Origin: JABAQJ01 sp046327745
GTDB lineage: Bacteria; Gemmatimonadota; Gemmatimonadetes; Gemmatimonadales; Gemmatimonadaceae
Direction of reading: 5' to 3'
NCBI GenBank assembly: GCA_046327745.1
Contig: JAXLXV010000007.1
Location: 372,001 to 436,000, forward strand
DNA length: 64,000 nt
The position numbers were made by a program, and so were the translations under genes. Every line of letters begins with the position of its first letter. Position 1 is the first letter of the stretch. The notes beneath the pieces are model-generated. The model was not told where the DNA came from. It worked only from the letters and a program-made list of their open reading frames with translations, and made no database searches. Positions 17,510-25,061 of the stretch are shown one piece after another.

Positions 17510-17877
17510 GGTGCGCTCGTCCCCTCGCGTCCGTAGCGGTCCTTGATGCGTACGACGTCGTCGAGTTCCGGCGTGGAGGCCTCGAGAATGTCGCAATCGG
17601 TCACTGCTTCCATGTAGTGCACCGTTCCGGGGGTAATCCGGAAGGCATCGCCTTGTTTGAGCTGTACATCGCGCAGCTCGCCGTCAGTATCCACCCAGTA
17701 CTTCATGGTCCCCGTCAGCAGGTACACGGTCTCGTCCTTCACGTTATGGTACTGTACGCTCAGGGCGTGTCCCGCCTTGATGTGCAGGATTTTGCCGACG
17801 TACCGCTCGGTATGGGCCCAGATCGTTTCGTGCCCCCACGGCTTGGGGACATGCTTGACGTCAACGCGACCGCTCAT
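17506..17877 (-). CDS. Cupin, mannose-6-phosphate isomerase type II-like
   Basis: A 123-residue single cupin that begins VKHVPKPWGHETIWAHTERY, the KPWG(Y/H)E start typical of the isomerase domain of bifunctional GDP-mannose pyrophosphorylase/phosphomannose isomerases. Metal ligands are likely in SVQYHNVKDETVYLLTG (His and Glu) and in ITPGTVHYMEA (His). It precedes, and overlaps by 4 bases, a nucleotidyltransferase, so the two separate genes may do the work of one fused ManC-type protein (inference). Whether it isomerises a sugar phosphate or only binds one is not shown. Confidence 0.78.
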   Translation of the reverse strand: MSGRVDVKHVPKPWGHETIWAHTERYVGKILHIKAGHALSVQYHNVKDETVYLLTGTMKYWVDTDGELRDVQLKQGDAFRITPGTVHYMEAVTDCDILEASTPELDDVVRIKDRYGREGTSAP

Positions 17878-18005
17878 GCCGGAATGGTGATGGAGGTGCT
17901 GAAGGATCAGGGATCGTTATGCTGCTTCAGACGATTGTCCGGCGTCAGAAGCCACGGTTCGTCTCATGATGTCCCGGCGCGGGGTCGCGGCGCCAGTCAG
18001 GGAAA

Positions 18006-18037
18006 CGAAAAAGCCGGATCAACGGGATCCGGCTCTT
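18006..18037 (-). terminator. Rho-independent terminator of the F-type ATPase operon
   Basis: AGCCGGATC and GATCCGGCT form a perfect 9-bp stem with a 5-base loop; on the minus strand it is followed by a run of Ts. It lies about 20 bases after the atpH stop, showing that this operon ends there and does not continue into atpA-G-D-C. Confidence 0.88.
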
Positions 18038-18056
18038 CAGTGAGTGCTTAGCGCGC

Positions 18057-18593
18057 CTACCGGCCGATCCGCGAGCGTAGCGTCGACAACTTGCGGCGAA
18101 CGGAACCGTCCATGACCGTGTCACCGATTCGCACGACCAAGCCACCCAGGATGGCGGGATTGACGTGAAGGTGCGGCACGACGGTTTTCCCGACCGCGCG
18201 TCCAAGCTGCGACGCGATGGCCGCCCGGTCGGCGTCGCTGGCATCACGAGCGACCGTCACCTGGGCATGCACGCGCCCCTCCGCCTGATCAACGAGGTTC
18301 GCGTACTCCGTGGCAATGGCAGGAATCAGCATTTGCCGCCGGTTCACGACCAGCTTCTCGAGAAACCGAACCATGGTGGGCGGCAACTTGCCGGAAAACG
18401 CCTTGCGCAAGACCAGGATCTTATCGCCAGCTGCAATCTGTGGCGCGGCCAGGAAGTTCTGGAGTCGTGGTTCGCGCTGGATGGCGTCGGATACGTCGGA
18501 GATCATCCGCCCCCACCCTTCCAGGTCGTTGGCCTTGCGGGCCAACGACAGCAGGGCGTCGGCGTAATTCCGACCGATGGTAGCGTCGCGCAT
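18057..18593 (-). CDS. atpH: F-type ATP synthase delta subunit
   Basis: A 178-residue delta (OSCP) subunit, the clamp between F1 and the b peripheral stalk. The N-terminal helical domain reads IGRNYADALLSLARK, and the conserved C-terminal segment is VVPHLHVNPAILGGLVVRIG followed by DTVMDGSVRRKLSTLRSRI. It is full length and directly follows atpF with no gap. It is the last gene of the operon: a terminator follows within 20 bases and the next gene is an unrelated cupin. The genes for alpha, gamma, beta and epsilon are therefore elsewhere. Confidence 0.96.
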   Translation of the reverse strand: MRDATIGRNYADALLSLARKANDLEGWGRMISDVSDAIQREPRLQNFLAAPQIAAGDKILVLRKAFSGKLPPTMVRFLEKLVVNRRQMLIPAIATEYANLVDQAEGRVHAQVTVARDASDADRAAIASQLGRAVGKTVVPHLHVNPAILGGLVVRIGDTVMDGSVRRKLSTLRSRIGR

Positions 18594-19178
18594 TTAGTGC
18601 CCCGCCCCACCCTTGAAGGAAGGCAGCGCCGAGAGGTAGCCCTCCACCAACTTGCGGTTGCCGGCATCATCGAGGTTCTTCTCAATGACCTTGCCGGCGC
18701 CGGCGATCGCCAGGTCAATCGCTTCGCGACGCAGGTCGGCAATGGCTCGAGCCTTCTCCGACTCGATGTCACGCTTGGCACGCTCCAGCAATTCTGCCTG
18801 CTGTGCCCGCGTCGCATCGAGCATCTCGTTGCGCATCTTCTCGGCGGTCGCCCGGCCGTCGGCGATCAGGCGCTGCGCTTCACCACGGGCGGCATCCAGC
18901 TGCGCCTTGTGCTCGGCCAGCACGCGGGCCGCTTCGTCGCGGTCATGGGCTGCCTTATCGATCGCCGCCTGCAACGCCGCCTCACGAGCTTCTACGGCGG
19001 CCAACATCGGCTTGAACGCGAACTTCGACAGCACGACCAGCAGGACGACGAAGATGATCAGCGTCCAGAACATCACGCCGCCCTCTGGCGACAGCAGGTT
19101 CACCTTCTTCGCCTCTTCGGCGTAAGCGGGCGTGCTGGTGAGTGCCAAGAGCAACGAATTGACGATCAATATGCGCAT
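18594..19178 (-). CDS. atpF: F-type ATP synthase b subunit with signal-like N-terminus
   Basis: From ATG 19178 about 194 residues form the b subunit: a membrane span (GVMFWTLIIFVVLLVVLSKF), a short linker and a long charged coiled coil that forms the peripheral stalk and binds delta. Before the span is a stretch resembling a cleaved signal peptide (MRILIVNSLLLALTSTPAYA then EEAKK), which E. coli AtpF lacks. The longer reading from 19277 would run through the intergenic hairpins and is rejected. No clear Shine-Dalgarno site is seen. The expected order a-c-b-delta is kept. Confidence 0.94.
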   Translation of the reverse strand: MRILIVNSLLLALTSTPAYAEEAKKVNLLSPEGGVMFWTLIIFVVLLVVLSKFAFKPMLAAVEAREAALQAAIDKAAHDRDEAARVLAEHKAQLDAARGEAQRLIADGRATAEKMRNEMLDATRAQQAELLERAKRDIESEKARAIADLRREAIDLAIAGAGKVIEKNLDDAGNRKLVEGYLSALPSFKGGAGH

Positions 19179-19204
19179 GGATCGGAGCGGGGCTCGCCCG
19201 CAGG

Positions 19205-19282
19205 GAAAAAACGTCGGTATGACGCCTTCGCGTGCGCGAAGGCCTGTTCGTGGATGCCCGGCCCCGGGGCCAGGCATCCACG
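19205..19282 (-). promoter_or_regulatory. Paired hairpins between atpE and atpF (attenuator or mRNA-processing site)
   Basis: Just after the atpE stop lies a long stem, 19249-19282: a 10-bp arm (CGTGGATGCC with GGCATCCACG), one mismatch, then GGCCCC/GGGGCC. Next comes a second perfect stem at 19224-19243 (GCCTTCGC with GCGAAGGC), and then six Ts on the minus strand at 19206-19211. The T-run is 12 bases away from the stem, so termination would be partial. The likely role is to protect or over-express the atpE message relative to atpF and atpH. Confidence 0.6.
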
Positions 19283-19288
19283 CACCTG

Positions 19289-19561
19289 CTAGAACTTGCC
19301 CTGGATCAGGAACGCGATCACGACGCCGAACAGCGCCGCGCCTTCGATCAGCGCCGCCAGAATCAACGCGGCCGTCTGGATCTTGCCCGCCGCTTCCGGC
19401 TGGCGCGCCATGCCTTCAGCCATCTGACCACCGATGCGACCGATACCGAGTCCGGCGCCGATCACCGCGAGGCCCGCGCCAAGTCCGGCGCCAATGAGCG
19501 AAAGGCCCTGATTGTTGCTCGCCGCATTCGCGGCTTCCTGCAGCAACGGGTAAAATGACAT
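19289..19561 (-). CDS. atpE: F-type ATP synthase c subunit
   Basis: A 90-residue proteolipid of the c-ring. The first helix has the glycine-rich packing pattern LIGAGLGAGLAVIGAGLGIG, the polar loop is RQPEAAGKIQ, and the ion-binding glutamate is in LAALIEGAALFGVVIAF. There is no Gln in the helix-1 position used by sodium rings (GIGRIGG is seen), so proton use is more likely. A good Shine-Dalgarno (AGGAG, 8 bases before ATG) precedes it. The gene is followed by a hairpin pair that may raise its expression above the later genes. Confidence 0.97.
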   Translation of the reverse strand: MSFYPLLQEAANAASNNQGLSLIGAGLGAGLAVIGAGLGIGRIGGQMAEGMARQPEAAGKIQTAALILAALIEGAALFGVVIAFLIQGKF

Positions 19562-19795
19562 GTCTGTCTCCTAACGAGTGTAGTCCTACGCAGCCTGCTG
19601 CTCCGCGACCAAGTTCTTAGGTCGCCTCCCGTCTTCGAGGCCCGGGCCCCAACGGGATTCTCCAGCCACTCGGCTGGATACGCACGGCCAGATGGAGCCA
19701 TCCGACCGCGTCCTGCTTCCACCTGCGTTGTCTCGCACCGCGGCATCCATCACCTAGCCGCAGTTACCTATCACCAACCACAGCTCCGCGCCGAA

Positions 19796-20749
19796 CTAGT
19801 GATGCGCTTCGCGGATCTGCCCAATGAACACGCTGGATAACAGCGTGAAGATGAACGCTTGTAGAAATGCAACGAACAATTCCAACAGCATGATCGCCAC
19901 GGCCATCAGAAGCGGCGCCCCGGAGGCCAGGCTCTTGAACGTGAAGATCAACCCGATGAACGCCAGCACCACGATGTGACCGGCGGTCATGTTGGCGAGC
20001 AAACGGATCGCGAGCGCGAAGGGCTTCGTCAGCTTCCCGATCATTTCCACGGGAGACATGATGAGGAACATGATGATCCGCATAACGAGCGGCAGTTCCT
20101 TGTTCCAGTAGAACACGGTCGACAGGTAGTCTTTCCCCAACGCGCGCATCCCCGAGATCTCCACCACGATAAAGGAGATGATCGCCATGGTGGCGGTCAC
20201 GGAGATGTTGCCAGTTGCCGTGGACCCGTATGGAATCAGCCCGAGCAGGTTGGCGAACAAAATGAAGAAGAAGACCGACAGCAGGAACGGGACATAGGCA
20301 TCCCCGTGATGCCCGACGTTCGGGATGATCACCTCGTTCCGGATATACAGGACCATCGCCTCGATGCCGTTCGCTGCTCCCTTGGGGCGGCCGATGTCCC
20401 GGGTGTGCCGCGCATGCGAGCGAGCGGCGCCCACCAGGATCACGACACACAGCAGGGCGGCAATCAGCATCATCACCACGTGCTTGCTGGGTGAGAGCTG
20501 CAACGTGAGCCCGCCGACGTGGACCGGCTCCCAGAGGGGTTCGCAGCCTTCCTCGCCAACGTGCCGGCCGAGACAGACTTCCTTGTAGAAAGGCGCCTTC
20601 CAATACGGAATCTCGACGTGATAGGAGTCCGTGATATGGGGCGTGATAATGTCGACTTTCTCGGCACCGGTCGCCGGCTCTTGCGCCCCAGCTCCAACAG
20701 GCGCGGCCGCGATCGCTAGCGCAACGAGGAGTGACCCAAACGATCTCAT
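19796..20749 (-). CDS. atpB: F-type ATP synthase a subunit with long exported N-terminal region
   Basis: A 317-residue a subunit. The essential arginine is in PFALAIRLLANMTAGHIVV, and LFANLLGLIPYGSTATGNIS is the other conserved span. The N-terminus has a signal peptide (MRSFGSLLVALAIAAAPVGAGA) and about 70 extracytoplasmic residues with two cysteines (EVCLGRHVGEEGCEPLWEP) before the first span, which could form a disulfide. This extension is absent from E. coli AtpB. Its ATG overlaps the stop of the upstream membrane gene (ATGA). A gap of 234 bases without an obvious gene separates it from atpE. Confidence 0.96.
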   Translation of the reverse strand: MRSFGSLLVALAIAAAPVGAGAQEPATGAEKVDIITPHITDSYHVEIPYWKAPFYKEVCLGRHVGEEGCEPLWEPVHVGGLTLQLSPSKHVVMMLIAALLCVVILVGAARSHARHTRDIGRPKGAANGIEAMVLYIRNEVIIPNVGHHGDAYVPFLLSVFFFILFANLLGLIPYGSTATGNISVTATMAIISFIVVEISGMRALGKDYLSTVFYWNKELPLVMRIIMFLIMSPVEMIGKLTKPFALAIRLLANMTAGHIVVLAFIGLIFTFKSLASGAPLLMAVAIMLLELFVAFLQAFIFTLLSSVFIGQIREAHH

Positions 20750-21093
20750 GTCTTCAGGAAGAGTGGTTCAATCAGAGTCGTGACAAACAGGAACGTCGCC
20801 ATCGCCAACAGTGCCGCGCTTTGCGGCAGCGCCAAGCGTCCTACCACCCACAATCCCCACAGGGCGAACGCCCCAAAGCGAATCAGCGTACCAACCCCCC
20901 AACCGGCGACCACGTTCTCGCGCGCGATGCGCCGCACAACGAAAAAGGCCACCAGCTGGACCACAAACGCAGCCCCTGCCGCCACCTGCAACGCCCGGCG
21001 ATCCGTCGGCCCGTTCAAGCCAAGGCCAAGAAGCCACGCGAGTACACCAATCACCGTTAGGCTCACGACAGCGAACGTCCCGACGGCCTTCAT
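20746..21093 (-). CDS. AtpI-like membrane protein of the ATP synthase operon
   Basis: A 115-residue protein with four predicted spans (VSLTVIGVLAWLLGLGL, VAAGAAFVVQLVAFFVV, VGTLIRFGAFALWGLW, AALLAMATFLFVTTLIEPLF). It sits between atpZ and atpB, the place of AtpI, a c-ring assembly factor. It overlaps both neighbours by ATGA. Sequence likeness to AtpI cannot be shown by eye, so the name rests on position and topology. Confidence 0.75.
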   Translation of the reverse strand: MKAVGTFAVVSLTVIGVLAWLLGLGLNGPTDRRALQVAAGAAFVVQLVAFFVVRRIARENVVAGWGVGTLIRFGAFALWGLWVVGRLALPQSAALLAMATFLFVTTLIEPLFLKT

Positions 21094-21353
21094 CGGGTGG
21101 TCTCGTCGTCCCGGCGCTGGGCCCGCATGAGCGTGCGATACATGCTGTAGAAGGCCGCGCCGGCGCCCACAAACACCCCAATCACCAAGAACGCCGGTGA
21201 AGTCCCAAGCCGCTTGTCAACCCATTGCCCTGCATAGAGAAAGAGAAGGATGGCCAGGGCAAACTGCAGACCGAGCCCGGCATAGGCCCCTGCGCCCAAC
21301 GAGCCATCGCCGCCCTTCTTTCCACTGGGTCCCAAGCGCGGAGAATCCCCCAT
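21090..21353 (-). CDS. atpZ: AtpZ-like protein (AtpZ/AtpI family, ATPase_gene1)
   Basis: From ATG 21353 this is an 87-residue protein with a polar Gly-rich head and two spans: GLGLQFALAILLFLYAGQWV followed by DKRLGTSPAFLVIGVFVGAG and AFYSMYRTLMRAQRR. The (W)-D-x-x-L-G-T-S-P hinge is the hallmark of the AtpZ family, linked to Mg2+/Ca2+ uptake or ATP synthase assembly. It is first in the operon. The longer reading from 21464 passes through the promoter and is rejected. The stop overlaps the next gene by 4 bases. Confidence 0.85.
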   Translation of the reverse strand: MGDSPRLGPSGKKGGDGSLGAGAYAGLGLQFALAILLFLYAGQWVDKRLGTSPAFLVIGVFVGAGAAFYSMYRTLMRAQRRDDETTR

Positions 21354-21363
21354 TCCGGCGCGG

Positions 21364-21392
21364 AATTTAGGACTTTGTGAAATTTTTCGCAA
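21364..21392 (-). promoter_or_regulatory. Promoter of the F-type ATP synthase operon
   Basis: On the minus strand TTGCGA and TAAATT are separated by 17 bases in an AT-rich patch. The -10 box ends 10 bases before the atpZ ATG at 21353, so the message would carry only a few bases of leader. There is no Shine-Dalgarno site between. Confidence 0.6.
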
Positions 21393-21550
21393 GCGACCAA
21401 AACCCCTATCAGGTATGTGATAACGGCTTCGAGATCCTAGTTGAATCGAAGTCCGAAAAGACACCGCGCTGCTTGAGGTTACGTTACCAAATCACTTGAC
21501 TGGTCGTCCGTGACCGGATATGTTGGCCTCGCCGATGCAAAATGCCACAC

Positions 21551-21566
21551 TCCGACTCGAGTCGGA
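21551..21566. promoter_or_regulatory. Perfect 16-bp palindrome upstream of the lipoprotein gene
   Basis: TCCGACTCGAGTCGGA is fully self-complementary and lies 27 bases before the ATG at 21594, between two divergent transcription units. It may be an operator for a dimeric regulator; the following TTTT could also make it a weak hairpin terminator. Confidence 0.35.
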
Positions 21567-21593
21567 TGTCTTTTCAGGGTGCCTGACCGGTTG

Positions 21594-22043
21594 ATGAGAT
21601 CCCGCCTAGTGGTTGCGCTTGTTATCTCGGCCGCGGTGCTCTACGCCTGCGGCCCGAGGTCGCACGCGGCCGAAACGCCAAACCGGAAAAACGGCACGTC
21701 GGGCCCTTTGGTGGCGTCATCTCTTGACGTGGCTGTGGGCGATCAAGTTGAATTCGTCTTGCACGTCACCAACAAGGCGCAAAAACGCCTTGAGCTTACG
21801 TTTCCCAGTGGCCAGACCTACGACGTTACCGTGCTCGACTCCCTCGGGCGTGAAGTCTGGCGGTGGAGTGAAGGTCGAATGTTCACGCAGGCGCTGCAGA
21901 ACAAGGTCCTCGAAGCCGACGAAACGATGTCTGTACAGGCTGAGTGGCAACCGGCAACGCTGAAAGGGTCGTTCGTGGCCGTCGCCTCACTCCGAAGCGA
22001 AAACCATCCCCTCGAGCGCCGAGTACCCTTCTCCCTCCCGTGA
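21594..22043 (+). CDS. BsuPI-domain lipoprotein
   Basis: From ATG 21594 a 149-residue protein starts with a lipoprotein signal (MRSRLVVALVISAAVLYAC-G, with Cys at about residue 19). The mature part matches the BsuPI fold of Bacillus intracellular proteinase inhibitor: FVLHVTNKAQKRLELTFPSG, then YDVTVLDSLGREVWRWSEG and LEADETMSVQAEWQ. In lipoprotein form the function is unknown; a protein-binding beta-sandwich at the envelope is likely. It is a single gene with a strong terminator 23 bases after the stop. Confidence 0.82.
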   Translation: MRSRLVVALVISAAVLYACGPRSHAAETPNRKNGTSGPLVASSLDVAVGDQVEFVLHVTNKAQKRLELTFPSGQTYDVTVLDSLGREVWRWSEGRMFTQALQNKVLEADETMSVQAEWQPATLKGSFVAVASLRSENHPLERRVPFSLP

Positions 22044-22065
22044 GAGCTTACAGAGCGCCGAGGGT

Positions 22066-22098
22066 GCGGTGGGCCGAAAGGCCCACCGCGTTTTTTTT
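22066..22098 (+). terminator. Rho-independent terminator
   Basis: GCGGTGGGCC-GAAA-GGCCCACCGC is a perfect 10-bp stem with a GNRA-type tetraloop, followed by G and eight Ts. It closes the BsuPI-lipoprotein transcript. Confidence 0.96.
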
Positions 22099-22260
22099 GC
22101 CCCTCATCGAGTGTTGAAGCTCTCGTCGCCGCACTCCACCACCGTCTGGTCACTCGGTCCAGCACGCCACACGCGGTTCGCGTATATGATGGACTCCGCC
22201 TGCCCTTAATCCGGCTCGCATCGCGCATTAGGTTTCCCCGACTTTTCACCGAGAGAACGC

Positions 22261-23274
22261 GTGGCGTCCCAGCCCCCCAATTCGGTCGTTGACGACAGTC
22301 GAGACCTCGAGCTCCTGAAGAAGCTCGCGGTATCCCGACGGGATCTCGTCGCCCAGATCGGCCGACGCATCATCGGCCAGCAGGAGATCGTCGAGAACCT
22401 CGTCGCCGCCATCCTGGCGGGCGGTCACGTGCTGATCGTCGGCGTGCCTGGACTCGCCAAGACACTGCTCATTCAGACGCTTTCCGAAGCGCTCGACCTG
22501 AGCTTCTCGCGCGTACAGTTCACCCCGGACTTGATGCCGAGCGACATCACCGGCACGGAGCTTCTGGAAGAAGACCACGCGACGGGAAAGCGCATCTTCA
22601 AGTTCGTGAAAGGACCCATCTTCGCGAACGTCGTCTTGGCGGACGAAATCAACCGCGCCCCGCCAAAGACCCAGGCGGCGTTGTTGCAGGCGATGCAGGA
22701 ACGCACGGTCACGGTGGCGGGGCAGACGCACGTGTTGCACCCGCCGTTCTTCGTCCTCGCGACACAGAACCCGATCGAACAAGAGGCGACGTACCCGCTG
22801 CCAGAAGCGCAGCTGGACCGCTTCATGTTCGAGCTGCGCATTGATTACCCGACCTTCGAAGACGAAGAGCGGATCGTCAACGCGACCACCGGATCGCACG
22901 AGGCCAAGATCGTGCCGGTCATGAGCGGTAGTGAAGTCGTCGCCTTGCAGCAGCTCGTCCGACGGATGCCCGCCCCACCGACGATTGTGAGATACTGTGT
23001 CGGCTTGGCACGTTCCACGCGCCCCACCGAACCCAACGTCGCGCCAGACATCAAGAAGTACCTGGCGTACGGCGCCGGGCCGCGAGCCTCACAGTACCTC
23101 GTGCTCGGTGCCAAGGCCCGCGCCGCGATGGATGGTCGCTCGGTGCCGGACATCGACGATGTGCGAGCCATTGCCCCGTCCATTCTCGGCCACCGCATCG
23201 TGAAGAACTTCCAAGCCGAAGCCGAATCCGTCAGCTCCGACCGGCTGGTCCAGACCGTCCTGTCCAAGAAGTAG
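22261..23274 (+). CDS. MoxR-family AAA+ ATPase
   Basis: A 337-residue MoxR ATPase with Walker A GVPGLAKT at residues 61-68, Walker B VVLADEINRAPPKTQAALLQ, sensor 1 in FFVLATQNPIEQEATYPL and the YPLPEAQLDRF segment characteristic of the family. MoxR proteins act as chaperones that mature protein complexes, often with von Willebrand factor A-domain partners. No such partner is adjacent here, though the next gene encodes a membrane protein. The start is GTG 22261, preceded by GAGAG; ATG-type alternatives are absent nearby. Confidence 0.95.
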   Translation: MASQPPNSVVDDSRDLELLKKLAVSRRDLVAQIGRRIIGQQEIVENLVAAILAGGHVLIVGVPGLAKTLLIQTLSEALDLSFSRVQFTPDLMPSDITGTELLEEDHATGKRIFKFVKGPIFANVVLADEINRAPPKTQAALLQAMQERTVTVAGQTHVLHPPFFVLATQNPIEQEATYPLPEAQLDRFMFELRIDYPTFEDEERIVNATTGSHEAKIVPVMSGSEVVALQQLVRRMPAPPTIVRYCVGLARSTRPTEPNVAPDIKKYLAYGAGPRASQYLVLGAKARAAMDGRSVPDIDDVRAIAPSILGHRIVKNFQAEAESVSSDRLVQTVLSKK

Positions 23275-23348
23275 TCGCGCGTCTGGCGCGTGCACATCCC
23301 GAACTGGCGCCCGGCATCGCGGGCGCCAGTCTTCGTTAGGAGCACAAC

Positions 23349-24392
23349 GTGAACTTCGGATCGACGCCCGAGACCTACGGACTCCTGATCATTCTGGGGT
23401 TTGCGGCCGTGCTCCTGGTCAGCATGGCATGGTTCGTCACGCGCGTGGGCCTTCGCATGGTCGGCGTGACCAGTGACGGTGTGCAGCTGACGGTCTTTGC
23501 CGTGCTCGCGGCGAGCGCCTTGCTGCTGGCGTCCCTCATGGTCGATCGCCTGGGCACGGTGACCCGCGCCGTGATCACCACGCGCCTGGAAACCGTATTC
23601 GTCAATGGACGTGGAAGCTGGCGACACGGATACACGGTCGCCATTCGAACCGACGGATCACCTCCGCAGCTGGCTTCCCTGCATCCATCGGCGGCCGTCA
23701 TTGACCAATTGGTCGAGGGCGACACGATGATGGTGCGCATGCTCCGCGCCGGCCCGCTCAGTGTGGTACGCGATGCCCGTGAAACCACCGCCACACTGGT
23801 TCCGTGGCCGACCGTCGCGGCCGTCGCGGCGTCGCTCGCCGTACTCGCTGTGGCCTGGCGCTGGCTGTCGTCGTTGGTGGTCGTGCTGGGAATCGTTGCA
23901 GCTCTTGTCACGCCGCTCTGGCAGGCGCACCGCGATCAGCGAGCCACTGACGATTCACAGCGTTTCACGAAGGGCGCCAAGGGTACCGTACGTCAGGTGC
24001 AACGTGTGACCCGGTGGGACCTCACGTCACAGACCGGCACGAACTCGCGGCATCGACTGTTCGACGACTTTGTGTTGCGCGTTCCGTATGACGTGGTCAC
24101 CGTGGAGTTCACGCCTGAAGGAGCGCACGGCCGCGTGCTGGGCGTGGACGCGCTCGACGCCGCCACCGGCCGGCCGGCCCCGGTGAAGATCGGTGCCCCA
24201 CTCCTCGTTCGTTATGATCCGAAAAACGTGCGCGACGTGCGCATTCCCGAAGGCTCACGACGGTGGCCTTGGGCGGACATGGTCGGTGTCTACACGGACG
24301 TTTGGATGGTCCTTGCCGCGCTCGTCGCCTTGTGTGCTACGTGGGCGTGGTTCTGGAACCGCCTGCGCCGCCGACGTCGCCTAGGCGCGTAG
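23349..24392 (+). CDS. Membrane protein, DUF3592-like
   Basis: I do not recognise a characterised family. The 347-residue protein has two N-terminal spans (LLIILGFAAVLLVSMAWFV and VFAVLAASALLLASLMV), a soluble part, two central spans (TVAAVAASLAVLAVAWRWL and VVVLGIVAALVTPLW), a second soluble part and a C-terminal span before RLRRRRR. The soluble parts (PLLVRYDPKNVRDVRIPEGS; VEGDTMMVRMLRAGPLSVVRD) resemble DUF3592-type modules. GTG 23349 has a good Shine-Dalgarno site (AGGAG, 6 bases away). It follows the MoxR gene by 74 bases and may be cotranscribed. Function is unknown. Confidence 0.75.
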   Translation: MNFGSTPETYGLLIILGFAAVLLVSMAWFVTRVGLRMVGVTSDGVQLTVFAVLAASALLLASLMVDRLGTVTRAVITTRLETVFVNGRGSWRHGYTVAIRTDGSPPQLASLHPSAAVIDQLVEGDTMMVRMLRAGPLSVVRDARETTATLVPWPTVAAVAASLAVLAVAWRWLSSLVVVLGIVAALVTPLWQAHRDQRATDDSQRFTKGAKGTVRQVQRVTRWDLTSQTGTNSRHRLFDDFVLRVPYDVVTVEFTPEGAHGRVLGVDALDAATGRPAPVKIGAPLLVRYDPKNVRDVRIPEGSRRWPWADMVGVYTDVWMVLAALVALCATWAWFWNRLRRRRRLGA

Positions 24393-24396
24393 GCGC

Positions 24397-24744
24397 CTAA
24401 CCACTGCGCGCGCTGTCTCCGCGCGCGGTTACGTCATCAGGCTCCCGGGTTGGGCGCGTCGGTGACGAACGATGCTCCTCTACCGCGGCGCGCATCTCAA
24501 CTTCCGCGTCTGTATCGGGAACGCCAAGGGGCCGTGAGAAGACTGGCGTCGTGCGTTTGCCCGATGCCTTGAAGCGGCGCCCTGCATAACGCTCCCGCTC
24601 CATTTCGGAAATACTGAACAAGTGCGCCATCTTGAACTCATCCTCCGGCGCATCCCCGTGCGGCGCCCCACCCAACGCACGACGCAAAAACTTGCGCACC
24701 ATGTCGCCCAGCTTGCTTCCGTCGTGCGTGGTCTCTGCTTTCAT
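24397..24744 (-). CDS. Hypothetical protein
   Basis: A 115-residue soluble, charged protein with no motif I recognise. ATG 24744 has a strong Shine-Dalgarno site (AGGAG, 7 bases away), which supports a real gene. The composition (DTDAEVEMRAAVEEHR near the C-terminus, many Arg and Glu) suggests a partly disordered protein. It is convergent with the membrane-protein gene, ending 4 bases from its stop. Confidence 0.6.
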   Translation of the reverse strand: MKAETTHDGSKLGDMVRKFLRRALGGAPHGDAPEDEFKMAHLFSISEMERERYAGRRFKASGKRTTPVFSRPLGVPDTDAEVEMRAAVEEHRSSPTRPTREPDDVTARGDSARSG

Positions 24745-25061
24745 GGCTCTGCTCCTGCAGGTCAGCGTCCGCCAAACGCCTTACGAGAGCATCGCGACTT
24801 CGGATACATGCGGCGTCGCACGCATGCACGGTCGCCAACGCTTGCTGGCTCATCCTCAATGTGCAGGATGTCGCAGCGCGCGGATGTGACCTGGATCGCC
24901 GTCCGTGTGTTCGCTTCGCTCCAATGCTACTCGCGGGGCGATCCAAGTCCATCCTCGAGTGGTCTCGGCAAGGACGAGTGAGCATGTCCTCGTTAGGATC
25001 GCAGCTTTACACCGCGTTTCGTAGGAAGTTGCCATGTCCACTGCAGCCATGCAGCGCGCGA
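24745..25061. other. 317-base stretch without a recognised gene
   Basis: No open frame with family resemblance, no T-tract terminator and no repeat was seen. It holds the 5' region of the hypothetical gene ending at 24744 and the space after the serine hydrolase gene. Confidence 0.5.
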
